Below are positions 11,991 through 23,497 of a stretch of 64,000 nucleotides of DNA, in pieces. The first letter of the stretch is position 1. Every line of letters starts with the position of its first letter. Position numbers and translations under genes: made by a program. Below the pieces are notes generated by a model, which ran no database searches, was not told where the DNA came from, and was given only the letters and a program-made list of their open reading frames with translations. Origin of the DNA: Sipunculus nudus (Eukaryota > Annelida > Sipuncula > Golfingiida > Sipunculidae). Location of the stretch: the NCBI GenBank assembly GCA_026874595.1, contig CM049319.1, positions 60,028,917 through 60,092,916 of the forward strand, in the 5' to 3' direction.

Positions 11991-12352
11991 ACAGTAATAA
12001 TCAGTAACTAACTCTCGGAAGCACTTGTTGCATAAGCAGTAGAAAAGTATATACCAGTGTAAAGATCAATAACGCCAGTGAGAGCAGTACTGAGGCTGTG
12101 ACAATATAGATAGCAGAAGCAGTAGCAGTAGTTGTAGGGGTAGCAGTTACAATACTTACTTTTGACGGAACCAGTAACAACTGGTAGCATCAGAGACGGG
12201 GCAGGTTTTATTGTAAGAGAGAGAGGGGGGGGGGGATACAAATGCGGGTTGAATGTTTAATTAGGAAGGATGAAAACAGTTGCTTGTCCACTGTACACGT
12301 GACATACATTCGTCTTTAAACTTCATAAAACTTTATTTTTTTAGGGGTTTGT
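11991..12352. repeat. GTAGCAG-rich degenerate repeat and short G run
   Basis: Around 12110-12145 the plus strand reads AGCAGAAGCAGTAGCAGTAG, the reverse sense of the adjacent CTA/CTG minisatellite. This suggests a decayed inverted piece of it. A GA/G run lies at 12219-12236. The 77-residue minus-strand frame here is low in complexity and not credible. Confidence 0.45.
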
Positions 12353-12451
12353 TTAGCTCAGCTGATTATAACCGGCCGGATGTTCGTTAACAGGGCACGT
12401 TTTAAAACCACTTGACTTACGAATTCAAAATTCGACATAAAGATAGATGTC

Positions 12452-13861
12452 TATGGAGCCCGGGAGACGACATGGTGAAAAATATTTATTAATTCGTGCG
12501 CACGGATTATTTATCCGTGCGCACGAATTGCTAATTCGTGGCCACGAATTACTAATCCGTGCGCACGAATTACTAGGTGTGAAAAATATATTTCCAAGGT
12601 AGAAAAAATATTTTTTTTATTCGTGCGCACGAATTACTAATCCGTGCGCACGAATTGCTAATCCGTGCGCACGAATTAGTGACCAATGAGAACAGCTCTC
12701 TTATGTTGCTGGCTCAATGCTCATTGGCTACTACTTTGTGTGCACGAGGTGAAATGAACTTCACAGAACTTCTCATATTTGGGATTCGCTTTTCTTACAG
12801 GAACACATAAACATGATATGTTTGAAAGCCAATAAGCGTTTGGAAATTTTGAAAAAAAATTAAAAATTCCATTTCTCTATGAAAGTTTTAGATCGTATGT
12901 ACAAATAATTAATACGTTTAGTACTGGAGTGTGGTGTTTTAATATTTAAAAATTGTTCTGTCAGACAGTCATACCAACTGCATGGAGAGTATACAAAGGA
13001 ATTCATGTTTAACATGTACTGGTGCGCTCTCGACTTCCAGCACTGGAGCTATGGTAAAAGAGCTATAATGGTCAAGTATAAATAATAAGAAGAGAGCTGG
13101 CTATACAATCCACATTTTATGAAATGATTAACGGACTACCTCCAGATTATCTGCTAATATTAACTCAAACTCTGTCTTATGCTCAGGCCTATACAGTCCG
13201 CGCAAATCGCATTTGCTAAAGATACCGAGGTTCACACGGAAAGACTGTCGCTTTTCTTTCCTTCCAATTTTCTATCCTTTCCTTTCAATAGCCTGCAAAC
13301 TTTGGAACAGTTTCTTATAATTCATTCTACTTCAATCGATTCCTTTAAGGAAAATGTTCGTGACTATTAAAACCCCGCCTCTCGAGAAATATACAGTTAT
13401 TATAGCGACAATCATCGTCAACATGAAATTATCCATACTCGGTTATGACTAGGTGCCAGTTACTTAAACCAATACCTATTTTCAATTGGAAAGACTGATG
13501 GTTTTAATCTAATTGATATGCTCGATACGGACTATGCATTAGCCTTAACGGCTACTTTGTTATCCTACTGAAATAAAGATTTTTCCACCTTGGAAATTTA
13601 TTTTTTCACACCGAGTAATTCTTGCGCACGAATTAGTAATCCGTGAGCACGAATTAGTAATTCATGGCGACGAATTAGTAATTTGTGCGCATGGATAAGT
13701 AATTCGTGCGCACGAATTAATAAATATTTTTTCCACCTTGGAAATTTATTTTTAAACACCGAGTAATTCGTGCGCAAGAATTAGTAATTCGTGCGCACTG
13801 CTAAGTAATTCGTGCGCACGAATTAATAAATATATTTCACGATGTCGTCTCCCGGGCTCCG
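12452..13861. mobile_element. 1.4-kb palindrome-rich inverted-repeat transposon
   Basis: Both ends carry GGAGCCCGGGAGACGACAT in inverted orientation, followed by GTGAAA and TTTATTAATTCGTGCGCACG. The element is flanked on both sides by TAGATGTC (12444-12451 and 13862-13869), an 8-bp target duplication inside a known dispersed repeat. Each subterminal arm holds 7-8 copies of a ~19-bp near-palindrome, ATTCGTGCGCACGAATTA, spaced by one or two bases, and each arm also has a TTTCCAAGGT/ACCTTGGAAA block. The repeated palindromes look like binding sites for an element-encoded protein, which is inference. No transposase is present, so it is non-autonomous. The 8-bp duplication and GGAG start would fit Merlin, but the superfamily is unproven. 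Confidence 0.85.
13050..13373 (+). pseudogene. Decayed LINE reverse-transcriptase C-terminal tail
   Basis: Within the palindrome-rich element, and across two or three frames, the + strand reads WSSINNKKRAGYTI, then YEMINGLPPDYL, LSYAQAYTVRANR, CKLWNS and finally SFKENVRDY before a stop. This order (WxxLxxRR, YK-NG-P-YL, LWNSLP, SFK..L) is typical of the extreme C terminus of non-LTR retrotransposon polymerases of the jockey/RTE-like groups. At least two frameshifts make it non-functional. It may be cargo picked up by the surrounding transposon or an older LINE insertion into it. Confidence 0.6.
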
Positions 13862-14560
13862 TAGATGTCCCCAAGTTCTCTTATCAAACCTTGAATTTAG
13901 TCACTGCGACTTCGTTCCTTTGAGAAATTAAGGAAAAAAGAACTCCGTTTTCCAGTAAAATCCTATTGTTACATTTCAAAACTGCTCACTTTGAAAACCG
14001 TTGTTGCTAATCTATTCAAATTAAAAAAAATCGTTGCATATATTCTCTATTTTCATGCCAGAAATTGGGTTAATATATTAATTGCGTAAATCTTGAAGTT
14101 ATGAGCCCAAACATAATGCGCTTTGTAAAAAATCTGGAAATATATTTACTCACTTTAAATGATAGTTTGTTTAGCTAGAGAGCTTATTTCAAGTATATAT
14201 CTATATTAAACCAAGTATTAGTTGTATATCAGAAATTAACTCCAATTTTTTTACATTTGTGCTAACTTGAAAAAAATATAAAATTTTGAGTTAATTTCTG
14301 ACATACAACTAAAACTTAGTTGAATAAAGATGTATGTTTGAAATTAGCTTTGAAATATGTGAAATTTTAAAGGAATTGGTGAACAATCGGTGGCTTTTAT
14401 TTAAGTTTCATACACCATGTCAAGTGTGGTTTACATCAAGCCAACCCAGCCCAGTGGTCTTCAGTGAGAGATGCAGCCTCACCTATGTTATGTAACTGTT
14501 TCACTCCAGGCATCCTCCTTGATTCTACTAAGTTAGTCTTCCTTCCCCCCCCCCCCCCAA

Positions 14561-15237
14561 CAGGATGCATTTCCTAGATGAATGTCATAATTTCCTATAT
14601 TTAATTCTGTCTCATTTTAGACTTTTGCTACATTTTGGATTTTGTATTATATCACATGGGGTGACAATGATTAAAGTGCACATTTAATTGTGTCCAAAAT
14701 TCATAAGGAATCGCTTACTTCAGAATAGTAAAAACTTTTGATTCTTTTTAACACGTTTTAAATTTATTAAATTGAACCTTAATTTCAGTATTAAATTAGA
14801 GTTGACATAGTAATTAGCGTAATGATAATGTTTCTCCCTCAAGCAACAGGGTGTTGTGTATGTTGATTTGAAAAGGGAATTTTTATCAAATTTACTTAAT
14901 CTTACTCTGTAATAAAATTTAGCATGTGTTGAAACTCAAATTTCTTTCAATAATTATTGATTATTCTTAAAGATGTCATGTTCTAGCATTATGTTTTTTA
15001 AGTAATATTTTCTTTTTAAAAAATCTTTTAAATTCAGTCTAAACATTTTGTGATTTAAAAAATAATAATAAAATATATATGTATGCATAATTTGATTTGA
15101 TATGACCCAAACTAAGGATAAATAATGATGCAACTTACAATCATTAATTAATTTATATTTTAAGAATTTCCGAAATGCAAATTTATAAAATAAAAAATAA
15201 TATGGTAAAAACTATTTATGTGTAGCATATACAAATT
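14561..15237. other. No feature seen
   Basis: Very AT-rich DNA with poly-A/T runs and no gene or clear repeat boundary. Confidence 0.5.
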
Positions 15238-15477
15238 TGTAGCCACTTATTGAGGGTCCGCTGACCATTTTTCATTTTTTTGTGTAATCTACTTGCTCGG
15301 GGCCAGGGAAGACAGTTTACACAGTTGCCTGGTGAGCGAGTGCACCTTGACCGGAACTTCCGCCCATGACGTCATGTTTCGGTTCTCGCTAGATGAAGAC
15401 ATCGTGTTTACTATTCTTTCGTGTGTTTTTCAGGAGTGACATCTGTTTATACAGGCCCTCCGTTTGGACATGTAACA
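15238..15477 (+). repeat. 5' LTR of Ty3/Gypsy retrotransposon
   Basis: The stretch TGAGGGTCCGCTGACCATTT onwards (15251) is repeated at 20527 with about 85-90% identity by eye, to the closing GGACATGTAACA here and GGACCTGTCCCA there. The upstream block GTAGCCACTTAT also matches GTTGCCACTTAT before the 3' LTR. This 5' copy therefore seems to have lost about 50 bp just inside its start. A palindromic CRE-type site, ATGACGTCAT (15366-15375), is kept in both LTRs. The exact left limit could be a few bases further out. No target-site duplication is recognisable. Confidence 0.8.
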
Positions 15478-15483
15478 GATTTC

Positions 15484-15501
15484 TGGGGGCTCGTCCGGGA
15501 T
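15484..15501 (+). other. Primer-binding site, tRNA-Pro type
   Basis: TGGGGGCTCGTCCGGGAT lies 6 bases after the LTR end. It is an exact 18-base match to the known retroelement primer site complementary to the 3' end of tRNA-Pro. Confidence 0.85.
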
Positions 15502-15596
15502 CAATGCCTACAGGTACCCACGGCATTGGTACCGTGATTTCCGAGCCGAGGCATCAGTGTGAGACAGAGCCAGCTCTCCATCGGCGCATGTTCATC

Positions 15597-17130
15597 ATGG
15601 CAGATAGCGAGCGGGAGAACCTTTTGTAGCAGATCCGCAAGACCTTGCTTCGAGTGAATGCAGATGACATGTTCACAGTCGCTACAAGTGTTGGTCAAGT
15701 TGCCGATCTAGATCCAGCCAGCCTTACCAGAGAAGACAAAGAAGGATGTTACGAATATATCCTGAGCTACATTGATAGCAAGGCCCTGTTAGAGTCAGAG
15801 GATCAGGGCGTGCCTCACTTGTTACATTTGCGGGACATGATTACAGAGATCCTAGAGCGACAGAACCAAGGGTTAACCATGACTACTAAGGCAGTGACAG
15901 GTCAAGATGCTGAAGAACCGGAGTCGCCGGTCAACTCACTAAACCAAGGTGATGATGTTACGGCACCAACTTCAATTAAACAGCCAACTGCAAGCCGTTG
16001 TCATGGAATATTTACTGACATAAACCAGGCCACTGAGGGGATGATATCATTGAAAGACCTATCGTCTCTGCAGAGGAGAGAGTTTAAGATTCAAGGAGGC
16101 CAGATTGGTGAAAGTTCAGCTGACCTGAATTATAGCACTTTTTGCCAGCAGATCGGTGAGGGAGTCAAAGGACAACCAGCGAAGTCATCCGTGGGGTACT
16201 CCGAATAATTAAACCACTGACGTTCAAGGACATGTTTATTAATAGGGATGATATCAAAATTGGTGATATCAAAAGTCTCCTTCGCTCTCAGTTAGGTGAG
16301 AAGAGTAGCACAGAGTTGTTCCAAGAACTGATGTGTGCTCAACAGTGTGAGCATGAAAGCCTTCAGCATTTTTGTATCGAATGATGGGGCTGAGACAGAA
16401 GGTAACATTCACCTCCAAACAAGCTTACACATACGTCACATATGAATCAAGGACTGTCAAGGACGTTTTATAGCACACTTATTAACAGGAGTATGGAAAA
16501 GTATGGAACAGAAACCTCTGGTTACAGACTCTGAAATTAGTGATAAAGCCCTCCTTAGGCATATTAAATAGGTGGCTGGTGAAGAGACTGAACGAAAACG
16601 GCGTTTAGGCCACCAGTCGCGTAAGATCACTCAGGCTGAGAGTGGCCATGTTGAGTCCACACAGACTAATAAAGTGAGTGAAAATGTTGAGTTGAAGTCC
16701 AGGGACAAAGTTATAGAGCAGCTATCGGCTTAGCTTGAAGCTTTAACTGAAATAGTCCACTCCATACAGAAACCTACATCACAGTCAGTGCCGATGTCAA
16801 ATGCACCAGAGACAGTTAGAGAGTCATCAAATCAGAGTACCTATCAATGTGTCATCAACCGCCCTAGACCACAGAGAAGTTCTCGACCATACGGCTGTCC
16901 TGAATGTTTACAGGAAAACTTGTAGGGTGGCAACCACCATTTCATATGTGGAGCAGGGTGTCATCGCACTGTCGGCTGCATGAAGAAACCGAATCAGTTG
17001 GGAAACGGACCTCGGCCATTGAGAAGGGACAACCAGTGACCGGCCTAGAGTCAAAGTCCCAGAGGAAGCGAGTCAAGAAAACGAAAATGAATACAGTCTA
17101 TCCCAGTTCACCAGAGTCAAGTCATTAACC
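15597..17130 (+). pseudogene. Retrotransposon gag (broken)
   Basis: Translation probably began at the ATG at 15597, giving MADSERENLL and then a TAG at 15627. The same frame continues to 16208 with an acidic N-terminal domain containing LTREDKEGCYEYILSYIDSK. A frame change near 16165 gives a capsid-like helical part (IRGVLRIIKPLTFKDM, LLRSQLGEKSSTELF, HESLQHF), ending at further stops near 16380. Around 16880-16980 a Cys/His cluster (CPECL, HHFICGAGCH) resembles a decayed zinc-knuckle region. The pattern of an N-terminal domain followed by a PNMA-like capsid is known in Gypsy gag proteins of invertebrates. The product would bind the element RNA and form particles, but this copy cannot make it. 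Confidence 0.7.
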
Positions 17131-17149
17131 ACAACACCCGTCAGAAAAG

Positions 17150-17574
17150 GTAGCCCCGTTTTTGGGAGACAAATATGTATCCTTAAGTGCAATTTAAATG
17201 GGTATGCCGTTGACGTGTTATTGGACACTGGTGCTCAAGTCAGTATAATTTGTCGGACTTGAACAGATAAATTTATACCCAGGCAGCCAGTTAATCGTTT
17301 AAGTGAGATAATGGAAGGCACAGATCTTGAAGTCTTTGCTGCGAATGGGGAAGCCATACCCTATCATGGTTGGGTAGAAGTGAGAGTGAATCTGCCCGGT
17401 AATAATGAACCAGAGTTAGCCATCCAAGTACCATACCTTGTGAGTCAAGTAAACTTTGACCGACCCCTCCTTGGGTTTAATGTCATTCAGGGACTTGTCA
17501 AGTGTCAGAAAAGAGAAGCCCAAGTGTTGACAACATTAGGAGACCTATTTAGTACAGCTATGAATACTGAGTGA
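17150..17574 (+). pseudogene. Retrotransposon aspartic protease (broken)
   Basis: The frame reads VDVLLDTGAQVSII, carrying the D-T-G catalytic motif of retropepsins, and stops at TGA 17261. The downstream part (from 17311) continues with VFAANGEAIPYHGWVEV and a flap-like region ending RPLLGFNVIQ, which corresponds to the usual LLG(x)N(x)I motif near the end of these proteases. It would cleave the Gag-Pol polyprotein. It lies between gag and RT as expected. Confidence 0.75.
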
Positions 17575-17639
17575 AAAGCTCTTTCCATCGTTAACTCTCT
17601 TGAAGCATGGGAGTAACCTACTGGACAAGAGGTAGTGAA

Positions 17640-18600
17640 AATCGGCGTCAAGGGATTTGTGGTCCGATTCGGTCAAGTTGCTTATGTGAAGTGCAACATT
17701 CGCTCAGATCTCTATGTGCAGGACTCTTTTTGAATCAAGTCCAGTCAGTCTCCCTTTAGAACAGTTAGATATTGGGGACGGACTTGTCGAGGTTCACACA
17801 AATCTCAGACCACACGTCAATATCCCTGTGGGGAATCACACTCAGCATAACATAACGGTTCCAGGACAAACCATTTTGGGCATATTCAGTTCATAGATCA
17901 GATTTTAGACACTGAACAGGTGGATAGTTCCAAGCTAAATGTCAGAGTCAACCACGCAAGTTTGGAACATCCACGGTGTGATACTACAGCTACAGAGCAA
18001 CAGCTGTGACACCCGCCAGTTGACATCGGTCATTTGAGTGAAGAGCAGCAGGTAGTGGTGAAGCAGATGACATATGAAGAGTCAGGTGCTTTCGCTAATG
18101 ACGATGATAATATTTGATGCATTCCTATGCAGAGATCCTATGCATCGTTTCCAACGCCACTGATAAAGGAGGTAAAACGCTCACATCCAGGATCTTCTAG
18201 CCAAAGGTTGGAGAGTCCGGTCGAGATCACCATACCCTGAACCGTTTGTTTGCGTACGAAAGAAAGGCGGTTCCCTACGCCTATGCATAGACTATCGCCT
18301 CCTTTATCAAAAGACTGTGCCTGACAGACTTCCGCTGCCAAGCATTCAGGATCTCACAGATACGCTAGGTGGTTACCAGTCGTTTTTAATCCTAGACCAG
18401 GGGAAGGCGTACCACCAGGGATTCATAGCTGAAGGGTCGAGGTATATGACAGCGTTAATAACCCCCTATTAGAGTCACTCCGAGATGAGTGTTGTATTCC
18501 GTATCTAGACGATATACTTTGCTATGCTAAAACATTCGAGAACCACGTGATCGGCTGAGAAGAGTTCTAAGAGTACTCCAACAATATGGCGTGAAGCTCA
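17640..18600 (+). pseudogene. Retrotransposon reverse transcriptase (deleted, broken)
   Basis: A linker at 17714-17896 (ending HNITVPGQTILGIFSS) precedes RT. RT motifs are readable across shifting frames: SPYPEPFVCVRKKGGSLRLC followed by IDYR, then LPLPSIQDLTDTLGG, LILDQGKAYHQGF and TALITP. The text then jumps to [20 protein letters not shown], so the segment that usually carries the PFGL/NAPATFQ motifs is missing (about 45 residues). The first catalytic Asp (in LDQGKAYHQ) and the Y-L-D-D box are present. The connection and RNase H regions that should follow are almost wholly absent before integrase begins at about 18650. Confidence 0.75.
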
Positions 18601-18647
18601 TATGTGAAATGTGAAGATATAAGTCGCCAACTGTACTACCAGATGGT

Positions 18648-19548
18648 GTGCGCCAGAGAGCTAAAGGCCATATCAGGAGACTAATGCGCGAGTGGAACAA
18701 ACTTCACTTGGAGAATGGGATACTCTATCATCGGACTTGTCGAGGTCCACAGTTGGTCCTACCGGAAGAGTTAAAACCACTTTTTCTTAAATGTTTGCAT
18801 AATGACGTGGGTCACGTAGGGAGCGAGCGAGTCATAAACTTAGCTAGGGATCGCTTCTATTGGTCCTACATGAAAAGAGACAATGCAGAATATGTAACCA
18901 GAAAGTGTTCTTGTATAAAGCAGAAGAAGCCTAATACCCACGTCCGAGCACCAATGGGAAGTATTACAACCAATTCACCCCTTGAGCTTGTGTCCATCGA
19001 TTACTTACACTAAGAGAAGTGCAAGGGAGGGTTTAAGTACATATTGGTCGTGGAGGACCATTTCGCCAGATTTGCCACCAAGGATAAGTCTGGGAAAACA
19101 GCTGCCCGAAAACTCTTCATAACTTTATCCCACTATTTGGTTACCCGTCAAAACTACACCACGATCAGGGTCGTGAATTTAAAAATGAACGGTTCAAAAC
19201 GCTACAAAAGTTAACGGGAGTTGGTCATTCCAGGACCACACCATACCATCCACAAGAAAATCCCACAGAGAGATTTAACAGAACATTACATCAAATGCTC
19301 AGGTCGCTTGAGGAGAAAGAAACAGCAAATTGGAAAGAGCATCTTCCACAAGTGGTGCATGCTTATAACTGTACTAGACATGAAGCCACAGGCTTTGCAC
19401 CATTCTTCCTGTTATATGGTCGTCACCCGAGGCTGCCCATCGACATGATATTTGGACTCAACGATAAGGAGAACACATCTTCAAAAAAAAAAAACCTATG
19501 CAGAGAAGTGTGCAGTGAGGATGAAGGATGCCTACCGAATTGCTTCTG
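18648..19548 (+). pseudogene. Retrotransposon integrase (broken)
   Basis: The N-terminal H-H-C-C zinc region is visible ([20 protein letters not shown], then VTRKCSC). The core follows, with the first Asp in LVSIDYLH just before a TAA at 19011. After frame changes come the second Asp ([13 protein letters not shown]) and the Glu ([17 protein letters not shown]), giving the D,D(35)E set. The end carries [18 protein letters not shown], a typical Gypsy block. It would insert the cDNA into the genome. At least one nonsense codon and two frameshifts inactivate it. Confidence 0.8.
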
Positions 19549-19599
19549 ACAATAGTAAACAGTCAAGTGCACGTGGGGAAAAAGTATTATGATCGTCAC

Positions 19600-20316
19600 C
19601 AGAAGGGAGTTGTCCTCCAACCTAGGGACCATGTCCTTGCAGAAATTTAAGTGAGCGAGGTGGCCCAGGAAAACTAAGGTCATATTGAGAGAACGAGGTG
19701 TATATTGTTAGTAACAAGAAAGTGAAAATCCAGTATAAAAGGTTTGTTCAGAGATTGGGCAGAACAGATCCTGGTCTACAACGAAACTTTCTTCATCTAG
19801 TAAACGAGTTGCCAATCAACATCCCACACCAAGCAAAAGAGACCACATCACAGAGAACGAGAGCTACACAAGTTGTCAAAGTGAGTTCGTCAGACTTGGA
19901 GGACGACAATCCATGATACTATCACAGGGTTAACAGGTCAAGGGAACCCGAGGTTGACACCGAGACTTAATCGCCAAGCAGAACCAGACTGAGGAGCCAT
20001 AAATAATGAAATTACAGGAGAGGACCCAGAACTTCTTTTGGAGCAGGAAACGACGCATGATTTCATACCCGATGGATTATATTACCTAATCAGCCATGGG
20101 TGAGACGATCCATAAGGGAAAGGAAACCATCCCATCGGTTCACTTATGAGACGTTGGGTCAACCATCTTACCAGGCGCATGGTGCAGTTAACATGATCGG
20201 AGCCTATAGAGGGCCATCAAGACCAATGTGGAACATGCCAGTTTATCCTGTTTCTCATCAATCGCCATACTTCCCTCCGAATTATACCTATCCTATCTCC
20301 ATCTGTGTCTATTGTT
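19600..20316 (+). pseudogene. Gypsy polyprotein C-terminal tail (broken)
   Basis: Downstream of integrase, frames at 19698-19916 and 20100-20316 give basic and proline-rich stretches. The second contains RRSIRERKPSHRFTYETLGQ, the R-R-S-x-R-x-R-K-P...Y pattern that often closes invertebrate Gypsy Pol proteins. No envelope features are present. Confidence 0.55.
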
Positions 20317-20438
20317 AGTATGGGATAGATTTCATGGACATGTTGTACATTGTGATGTGACTAAATATGCATGTGCATATAGTGGATAATGTTTGGGAGA
20401 TTTCGAGTTTTTTAAAATGTCATGAGCCATTTTCTTTT

Positions 20439-20451
20439 GGCGGGGAGCGTT
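20439..20451 (+). other. Polypurine tract (probable)
   Basis: GGCGGGGAGCGTT lies immediately before the 3' LTR region and is the only G/A-rich run there. It is the likely plus-strand primer of the retrotransposon. Confidence 0.5.
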
Positions 20452-20461
20452 TGACAAAATG

Positions 20462-20760
20462 TGTTGCCACTTATGTGTTAGGTTATATGTAATGCCTGAA
20501 AATTTTATTTTTAGTGAAGCGTAAATTGAGGGTCCGCTGACCATTTTTCACTTTTTGGGTGTAATCTCCTTGTCCGGGGCCAGTAAAGACAGCATATACG
20601 CAGTTGCCTGACGAACGAGTCCACCTAGACCGGGATTTCCGCCCATGACGTCATGTTTCTGTTCTCGCTCGCTGAAGACATCGTGTTAACTATTCTTTCC
20701 TGTGTTTTCCCGGAGTGACATCTGTTTACACAGGCCCCTCCGTAATTTGGACCTGTCCCA
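20462..20760 (+). repeat. 3' LTR of Ty3/Gypsy retrotransposon
   Basis: It starts TGTTGCCACTTATG and ends GGACCTGTCCCA. It is longer than the 5' LTR because it keeps about 50 bp (20475-20526) missing there. It carries the same CRE palindrome, ATGACGTCAT, at 20645-20654. The start could be at TGACAAA (20452) instead, which would abut the purine tract. Confidence 0.75.
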
Positions 20761-20765
20761 GTCAA

Positions 20766-23489
20766 GACGTGAGCTAACCTCGAGATCACTGTGATATCAT
20801 TAGAGAGTCACGGATGTGAGTTCATAACTATGAACCAACTGTGAACTCATGGTTAGGTCACTGCAGTGAGTTCATGTCTGTTACACAACATTGAGTTCAC
20901 AGTGATATCACAGAGTGACATAAAAAATGTGACAGCACGGTGAATTCACAACCATGAACTCACAGTGATATCATGGCGTGAGTTCATGTCTGCTATGTAA
21001 CAGTGAGTTCACAGTGATATCACAGGATGACGTCAAAAAAGTGACACCATGGTGAATTCACAACCATGAGCTCACAGTGATATCATGGCGTGAGTTCATA
21101 TCTGTTTCACAACAGTGAGTTCATAGTGATATCACAGGATGACATAAAAAATGTGACACCACGCTGAATTCACAACCGTTAGCTCACAGTAATATCATGG
21201 CATGAGTTCATGTCTGTTACACAATAGTGAGTTCACAGTGTTATCACAGGATGACATCAAAAATGTGACACCACTGTGAATTTACAACTGTTAGCTCAAA
21301 GTGATATCATGGTACGAGTTCATGTCTGTTACACAACAGTGAGTTCACAGTGATATCTCAGGATGAAGTTAAAAAATGTAACATCACAGTGAATTAATAA
21401 CCATGAGTTTACAATGATGGCATTGCTTGAGCTCATTTCTGTAACACAACATTGAGTTCCCAGTGATATCCCAGGATGGGGTAAAAAATGTGACAGCACG
21501 GTGAATTCACAACCATGAACTCACAGGGATATCATGGCATGAATTCATGTCTGTTACGTAACAGTGAGTTCACAGTGATATCACAGGATGACGTCCAAAA
21601 TGTGACACCACGGTGAATTCACAACCATGAGCTCACAGTGATATCATGGCATGAGTTCATATCTGTTTCACAACAGTGAGTTCACAGTGATATCACAGGA
21701 TGACATAAAAAATGTGACACCAAGGTGAATTCACAACCATTAGCTCACAGTAATATCATGGCATGAGTTCATATCTGTTTCACAACAGTGAGTTCATAGT
21801 GATATCACAGGATGACATAAAAAATGTGACACCACGCTGAATTCACAACCATTAGCTCACAGTAATATCATGGCATGAGTTCATGTCTGTTACACAATAG
21901 TGAGTTCACAGTGTTATCACAGGATGACATCAAAAATGTGACACCACTGTGAATTTACAACTGTTAGCTCAAAGTGATATCATGGTACGAGTTCATGTCT
22001 GTTACACAACAGTGAGTTCACAGTGATATCTCAGGATGAAGTTAAAAAATGTTACATCACAGTGAATTTATAACCATGAGTTTACAATGATGGCATTGCT
22101 TGAGCTCATTTCTGTAACACAACATTGAGTTCCCAGTGATATCCCAGGATGGGGTAAAAAATGTGACAGCACGGTGAATTCACAACCATGAACTCACAGG
22201 GATATCATGGCATGAATTCATGTCTGTTACGTAACAGTGAGTTCACAGTGATATCACAGGATGACGTCCAAAATGTGACACCACGGTGAATTCACAACCA
22301 TGAGCTCACAGTGATATCATGGCATGAGTTCATATCTGTTTCACAACAGTGAGTTCATAGTGATATAACAGGATGACATAAAAAATGTGACACCACGGTG
22401 AATTCACAACCGTTAGCTCACAGTAATATCATGGCATGAGTTCATGTCTGTTACACAATAGTGAGTTCACAGTGTTATCACAGGATGACATCAAAAATGT
22501 GACACCACTGTGAATTTACAACTGTTAGCTCAAAATGATATCATGGTACGAGTTCATGTCTGTTACACAACAGTGAGTTCACAGTGATATCTCAGGATGA
22601 AGTTAAAAAATGTAACATCACAGTGAATTAATAACCATGAGTTTACAATGATGGCATTGCTTGAGCTCATTTCTGTAACACAACATTGAGTTCCCAGTGA
22701 TATCCCAGGATGGGGTAAAAAATGTGAAAGCACGGTGAATTCACAACCATGAACTCACAGGGATATCATGGCATGAATTCATGTCTGTTACGTAACAGTG
22801 AGTTCACAGTGATATCACAGGATGACGTCCAAAATGTGACACCAAGGTGAATTCACAACCATGAGCTCACAGTGATATCATGGCATGAGTTCATATCTGT
22901 TTCACAACAGTGAGTTCACAGTGATATCACAGGATGACGTCCAAAATGTGACACCACGGTGAATTCACAACCATGAGCTCACAGTGATATCATGGCATGA
23001 GTTCATATCTGTTTCACAACAGTGAGTTCACAGTGATATCACAGGATGACATAAAAAATGTGACACCACGGTGAATTCACAACCATTAGCTCACAGTAAT
23101 ATCATGGCATGAGTTCATGTCTGTTACACAATAGTGAGTTCACAGTGTTATCACAGGATGACATCAAAAATGTGACACTCCAATTAATTCACAACTGTGA
23201 GATCACATTGATAGCATGACATGAGGTCATATCTGTGATACAACTGTTAGTTCAGAGTGATACCTCAGGATGATGTCAAAATATGACACCACGGTGAATT
23301 CACAACCGTGAGCTCACAGTGATAGCATAGCAGTGAGCTCATGTATGTTATATTGATTTCACCATGATATCACAGGATGACGTAAAAAAATGATTTCAGA
23401 ATTGTGAGGTCAGAGTGATAGCATGACATGAGGTCATGTCTGTTACACAACAGTTATTTCAGACTGGTATCTCAGGATTACGTCAAAAT
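20766..23489 (+). repeat. ~112-bp satellite array (left block)
   Basis: The monomer is 110-113 bp and can be started at GAGTTCATGTCTGTTACACA. Starts are readable near 20871, 20982, 21092, 21205, 21318, 21430, 21541, 21652, 21765, 21877, 21989, 22101, 22212, 22324, 22437, 22549, 22661, 22773, 22884, 22997 and 23110. Each monomer is made of short palindromes of the form TGANNTCA (TGATATCA, TGAATTCA, TGAGCTCA, TGACGTCA) roughly every 12-14 bp. No coding potential. Confidence 0.9.
21205..23109 (+). repeat. Higher-order repeat inside the 112-bp satellite
   Basis: Monomers fall into at least five types. Type c (GAGCTCATTTCTGTAACACA with CCCAGGATGGGG) recurs at 21430, 22101 and 22661, always after type b and before type d. 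The order is a-b-c-d-e-e (21205-21876), a-b-c-d-e (21877-22436), then a-b-c-d-e-e (22437-23109). The three blocks are much more alike than neighbouring monomers are, the mark of recent block amplification. Confidence 0.8.
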
Positions 23490-23497
23490 GTGACACC

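Larger units (their letters stand above)
12353..14560 (+). repeat. Bivalve dispersed repeat (AGCTCAGCTGA family), split copy
   Basis: The copy starts TTAGCTCAGCTGATTATAAC and reaches GATAGATGTC at 12451. It is then interrupted by the palindrome-rich transposon at 12452-13861 and resumes with TAGATGTCCCCAAGTTCTCT and a block ending GAGAAATTAAGG. The uninterrupted sequence at 36497-38355 (CATGTCCCTAAGATCTCCTA) confirms the joint. The 3' limit is not clear; a poly-C run at 14546-14558 is near where other copies also have one. Confidence 0.7.
15238..20760 (+). mobile_element. Decayed Ty3/Gypsy LTR retrotransposon
   Basis: The order is LTR, tRNA-Pro primer site, gag, aspartic protease, reverse transcriptase, integrase, a C-terminal tail, a purine tract and LTR, all on the + strand. 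gag-protease-RT-integrase order identifies Ty3/Gypsy rather than Ty1/Copia. Nonsense codons, frameshifts and internal deletions (inside RT, and most of the RNase H region) make it inactive. Divergence of the two LTRs indicates an old insertion. No envelope-like gene is visible. It abuts a satellite array on its 3' side. Confidence 0.85.

Noticed and set aside
16801-17128. Separate small genes between gag and protease
   Set aside because: These frames are pieces of the decayed gag C-terminal region.
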